DNA of 22,960 bases from Parachlorella kessleri (lineage: Eukaryota > Chlorophyta > Trebouxiophyceae > Chlorellales > Chlorellaceae): assembly GCA_001598975.1 (NCBI GenBank), contig BBXU01001607.1, positions 1-22,960 on the forward strand, read 5' to 3'. A program made the translations under genes and the position numbers. Below, piece by piece: positions 20,801 through 22,960 of the stretch. The notes beneath the pieces are model-generated. The model searched no databases. It was not told the DNA's origin and worked only from the letters and a program-made list of their open reading frames with translations. The number at the start of each line of letters is the position of its first letter. The stretch's first letter is position 1.

Positions 20801-22749
20801 CCAACTACCATATCACATGGCGTTTGACACCTACTAGGCTGCTTCCCAATCGCACACCATGACTGCCTCAGGCTCTCAGCTGCCCAGCACTGGTAGCCAC
20901 CAGACCTGGCACCGGCACGAGTCTGCCACGGTAACTTTCAGCCCCCAGAAAGTGTACCAGGCCCCCCAAAAAGGACTGTGCCACTCGTTAAGAGTTGTGA
21001 CGTGTGCCACCACCCACCTCGAAGTCCTCGGCTGTCAGCTCCCCGGCGCTGGTGGTCGTGAACTCGTTCAGCCGCTTGCTCAGCGTGGTCTCCCCCACGT
21101 GCACCACGCTCACCACATCCTTCTTCGTGCGCTCAAAGCCTACAGAGGAAGAGGAGGGGGTTGGTTTTAGTGGTTTAGGTCTGGTGCTAAACCCCCCTCC
21201 TAAGGCGTACTGCCACCCGCGGTCAGTGGGCTCGTTGCATCAGGGCTCTTCTCGGCTTCACTTATGGGGGATCCACGGCAGCACGGTCAGGTGGCGACAC
21301 GCTGCAAAGCTATGCTAGATTACACAGAAGCGCACCCTAACGCTGGCACCGCCGCCCAAGCCTGCATCCAGTCTTGCTTCCAGGGGGGGGGGACCCGGTC
21401 AACCCTGGGTGGCAGGCAGCCATGCGCAAGAGTGCCCAGCAGGTGTCTGAGGCCAGGGGACAACACGCCTCCCGACATCACCCACCTGCATCAGGGAGGT
21501 AGCCCTATGTCGATCGCCGTGCCCAATCCACCTCCCTAGCCGCTACACCAACGCCCCCACCACTATCCCTCAGGGCTCACCATGTATGTGGGCGGCGATG
21601 TACAGCGAGGCGCCACACACGCCCGAGGGGCGGCGCCCCGTCTGCATCCAGTCGCGCTTCATGGACGCGACCAGCCTCAGCGCGGTGTTGGCCACCGCGT
21701 GCATCTGCCGCCCAAAGCCCAGCCGGTCGGCAAAGCGGTGGATGTAGAGCGAGGGGTCCACCGGGCCTGCCGGGGGGGGGGGGGTAGGATGCATGTTATG
21801 ATCCTGCGCATATGTACAAACCGCTCCAAAGGGGTTCACCGGCCCTGAAAGGGGGGGGGGGGATGGATGTTATGATCCTGCGCATATATACAAACCGCTC
21901 CTCCTTGTAGGAGCCCAGGGCGGGTGCCTAACCACAACCCAGAGCCTCCAGCCATCCTCATTGATGGCTATCCCGAGCATGAGTTGAACTGTTTAGGTAG
22001 AATGCTAAAGGTCGCCCCGGTCCTAGCCAGTTGTTTGCTAGATATACTGTTCCAGTGCCTAGTTGGCTTTCCTCCACCACTCTACAGCCTCAGGAGGCCG
22101 CCGGCGTGGGGCAGAAGGGACAAGGGGTGATACTCAGTTGCTGACATGATTATCATGGGAAAAACAAACTCACTTGCTGAACATGGGGTGGTCCTCCACC
22201 CGCAGCAGCTTAACCAGCTGGAGGAACACGGCCCCCAGCACAAACACATTCACCTGCAGAGACAGCCAGCCGGGTGCGATGAAGCAACACAGCTAGGGTG
22301 CTGCGGGGCACCTAGGGTTACTTAGCGTAGGGTGGTGTCCCCGCAGTGAGTGACTACGCGGGCGCAGTGAGTAGGCCAACAGCTAGCAGGCCCCCTCATA
22401 TCTCAACCCCACATCCTGTGGCCAACGGCGGTCGTGTGTCGGCAAACAGTGCAGAGCACTTGGGACCTAACGCGCCTCATCACTCCAACTACTTCATTAC
22501 ATCAACCGATGCATCCACAGCTGCAGTTTCTAGGGTAAGGGGGATGCACTGCGCCTGGCGACTATGCTCTGACACTGGGACCTAATTGCAGATTATGCCG
22601 AGGGGTGCATCGTGCCTTGCAAAATACAACCTTTGCCTTGCAAAATACAACCTGACACTGGAACCTACCTGCAGCGCGTCGCTGAAGTCGATGAGCAGGA
22701 AGGGCTTGCCATCCTGGCGGCACACCAGGTAGAGGCAGGCAGCAGCCAC
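14841..22749 (-). CDS. BRF1: BRF1, TFIIB-related subunit of RNA polymerase III factor TFIIIB (5' partial)
   Basis: Exons in transcript order: 22749-22669, 22253-22178, 21766-21581, 21139-21018, 20390-20288, 19826-19696, 19127-18995, 18683-17806, 17497-17413, 16908-16757, 16490-16370, 15724-15566, 15028-14841. They total 805 codons including the stop. The zinc ribbon and start of cyclin repeat 1 lie beyond the window. Seen: the end of cyclin repeat 1 ([28 protein letters not shown]), cyclin repeat 2 ([36 protein letters not shown]), [11 protein letters not shown], and a Cys/His cluster ([14 protein letters not shown]). A Glu/Ala coiled segment and a 292-codon low-complexity exon follow. The C-terminal BRF1 blocks come next: [26 protein letters not shown], and [15 protein letters not shown]1 bridges TBP, TFIIIC and Pol III at tRNA and 5S genes in the nucleus. 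Two donors are GC (after 22178 and 19696). The last two exons are less certain: exon 11 can also end at a stop at 16356. Family assignment is very secure. Confidence 0.88.
16266..16270 (-). terminator. Candidate poly(A) signal TGTAA for a short BRF1 transcript
   Basis: The + strand reads TTACA, so TGTAA on the minus strand, about 86 nt past the alternative stop of exon 11. It lies inside what would be intron 11 of the longer form. Confidence 0.4.
16356..16490 (-). CDS. BRF1: Alternative last exon of BRF1 (shorter C terminus)
   Basis: If the GTGGGT donor after 16370 is not used, the frame reads Gly-Gly-Leu-Gly and stops at 16358-16356, just after the conserved KINYSVL block and an acidic Gly-rich tail. 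A minus-strand TGTAA lies at 16270-16266, about 86 nt downstream, well placed as a poly(A) signal. The short end therefore has signal support, and the longer end has phase-matched exon support. Both may be real. Confidence 0.5.
   Translation of the reverse strand, partial: AALRMLDHKKLSSKINYSVLAELFEDGSGGGGEGEEGGEDGGLG
19223..19337. repeat. Four-copy 29-bp minisatellite in a BRF1 intron
   Basis: Units at 19223-19251, 19252-19280, 19281-19308 (one base short) and 19309-19337 share the pattern CTGCTCAGAGTGGGCTGCC then CATGCCAA with a few substitutions. They lie wholly in the intron between the exons ending at 19696 and starting at 19127. Confidence 0.9.
21752..21908. repeat. Tandem duplication spanning a BRF1 3' splice site
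   Basis: A 78-bp unit is present twice. Each copy has GGGGTYCACCGG, a CCTG, a long G run, then TTATGATCCTGCGCATAT and ACAAACCGCTCC. On the minus strand each unit carries a C-rich tract, CAG, and the first bases of the exon (CCGGTG). The two acceptors put exon starts at 21766 and 21844, exactly 78 nt apart. Confidence 0.85.
22569..22674. repeat. Direct repeats beside a BRF1 5' splice site
   Basis: A 23-bp segment at 22569-22591 recurs at 22652-22674 with three differences; the second copy overlaps the donor of the 22669-22749 exon. Between them a 19-bp unit (GCCTTGCAAAATACAACCT) occurs at 22614-22632 and 22635-22653. Confidence 0.8.
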
Positions 22750-22960
22750 CTGCAGCAGCAAGGGAGACACAGGCGCAGCGAAACTTGCGACCCAGCAAGC
22801 AGCTCAGAGGATATGCCGGGAATGGGCCTCGATGGGATGCCATCCCATCGAGGACAGTGGACACCTCTCTGTCACTGCCCCAAGAGGGCAATACACCTGC
22901 CCGCCTGAATAACCAGCCCTTAAACATTAACAGTTGGTGTCGTGTCCAAGGGGCCTGATG
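22750..22960 (-). other. Partial BRF1 intron at the window edge
   Basis: Upstream of the exon starting at 22749 the minus strand reads as intron (TTGCTGCTGCAG acceptor). No segment encoding the expected preceding cyclin-fold sequence was found, so the upstream exons lie outside the window. A 27-bp near-perfect palindrome lies at 22827-22853. Confidence 0.6.
22827..22853. repeat. 13-bp perfect inverted repeat with 1-nt spacer
   Basis: CCTCGATGGGATG is followed by a single C and then its exact reverse complement. It is intronic to BRF1. Confidence 0.9.

Noticed and set aside
21924..22130. 68-codon + strand open frame with a hydrophobic middle
   Set aside because: It starts at a GTG, lies inside a BRF1 intron on the other strand and matches nothing I recognise.
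22174..22253. GT donor GCAA|GTGAGT as the true end of the second BRF1 exon
   Set aside because: It leaves cyclin repeat 2 out of frame with either acceptor; the GC donor four bases earlier restores the exact conserved junction.
1..22960. Mobile elements, CRISPR arrays, tRNA/rRNA genes, biosynthetic or defence clusters
   Set aside because: No transposase or reverse transcriptase motifs, no regularly spaced repeats with unique spacers, and no cloverleaf or rRNA sequence were seen; the window is explained by three intron-rich nuclear genes.

Overview
This window looks like nuclear DNA of a green alga (Chlorophyta). Coding exons are GC-rich and strongly biased to G/C-ending codons, and introns are short with mostly GT-AG borders. 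The coding sequence is full of Ala/Gln/Gly low-complexity tracts. The pentamer TGTAA, the usual green-algal poly(A) signal, lies shortly after some of the ends. Two of the three genes have plant-type architectures: a phytocystatin with a legumain-type extension and a land-plant-like BRF1. No bacterial operon, transposase, CRISPR array, tRNA or rRNA was recognised. All gene models were built by hand by finding exons and matching splice phases.

Region 1 (541-4001, + strand) is a secreted cysteine-protease inhibitor (cystatin). A short signal-peptide exon is followed by one complete cystatin domain: N-terminal Gly-Gly, QVVAG loop, and Trp in the second hairpin. The end of this domain is encoded twice, by two homologous exons with the same splice phase. 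Using the first (2068-2129) stops the protein at 116 residues. Using the second (2345-2439) continues into a second, degenerate cystatin-like domain carrying SNSLFP, the motif by which C-terminally extended plant cystatins inhibit legumains. The locus therefore looks like a splice switch between a papain-type-only inhibitor and a papain-plus-legumain inhibitor. This is the most interesting find here.

Region 2 (4800-13919, + strand) is a ten-exon gene for a predicted 2331-residue chromatin-reader-like protein. It has an N-terminal PHD finger, a Tudor-like segment, two very long Gln/Ala-rich exons (750 and 950 codons), a basic NLS, and a pair of Agenet/Tudor-like modules. The tail carries a duplicated 20-residue motif.

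Region 3 (14841-22749, - strand, 5' end beyond the window) is BRF1, the TFIIB-related subunit of RNA polymerase III factor TFIIIB. Thirteen exons join in phase. They cover the C-terminal half of cyclin repeat 1, cyclin repeat 2, a plant-like Cys/His cluster, a 292-codon low-complexity exon and the conserved C-terminal BRF1 blocks. The gene seems to use two GC-AG introns, carries a tandemly duplicated 3' splice acceptor, and has two possible C-terminal ends.

The cystatin and PHD genes are head-to-tail on +, about 0.8 kb apart. The PHD gene and BRF1 are tail-to-tail, about 0.9 kb apart. I see no functional link among the three genes. The exon models are predictions that would need RNA evidence.
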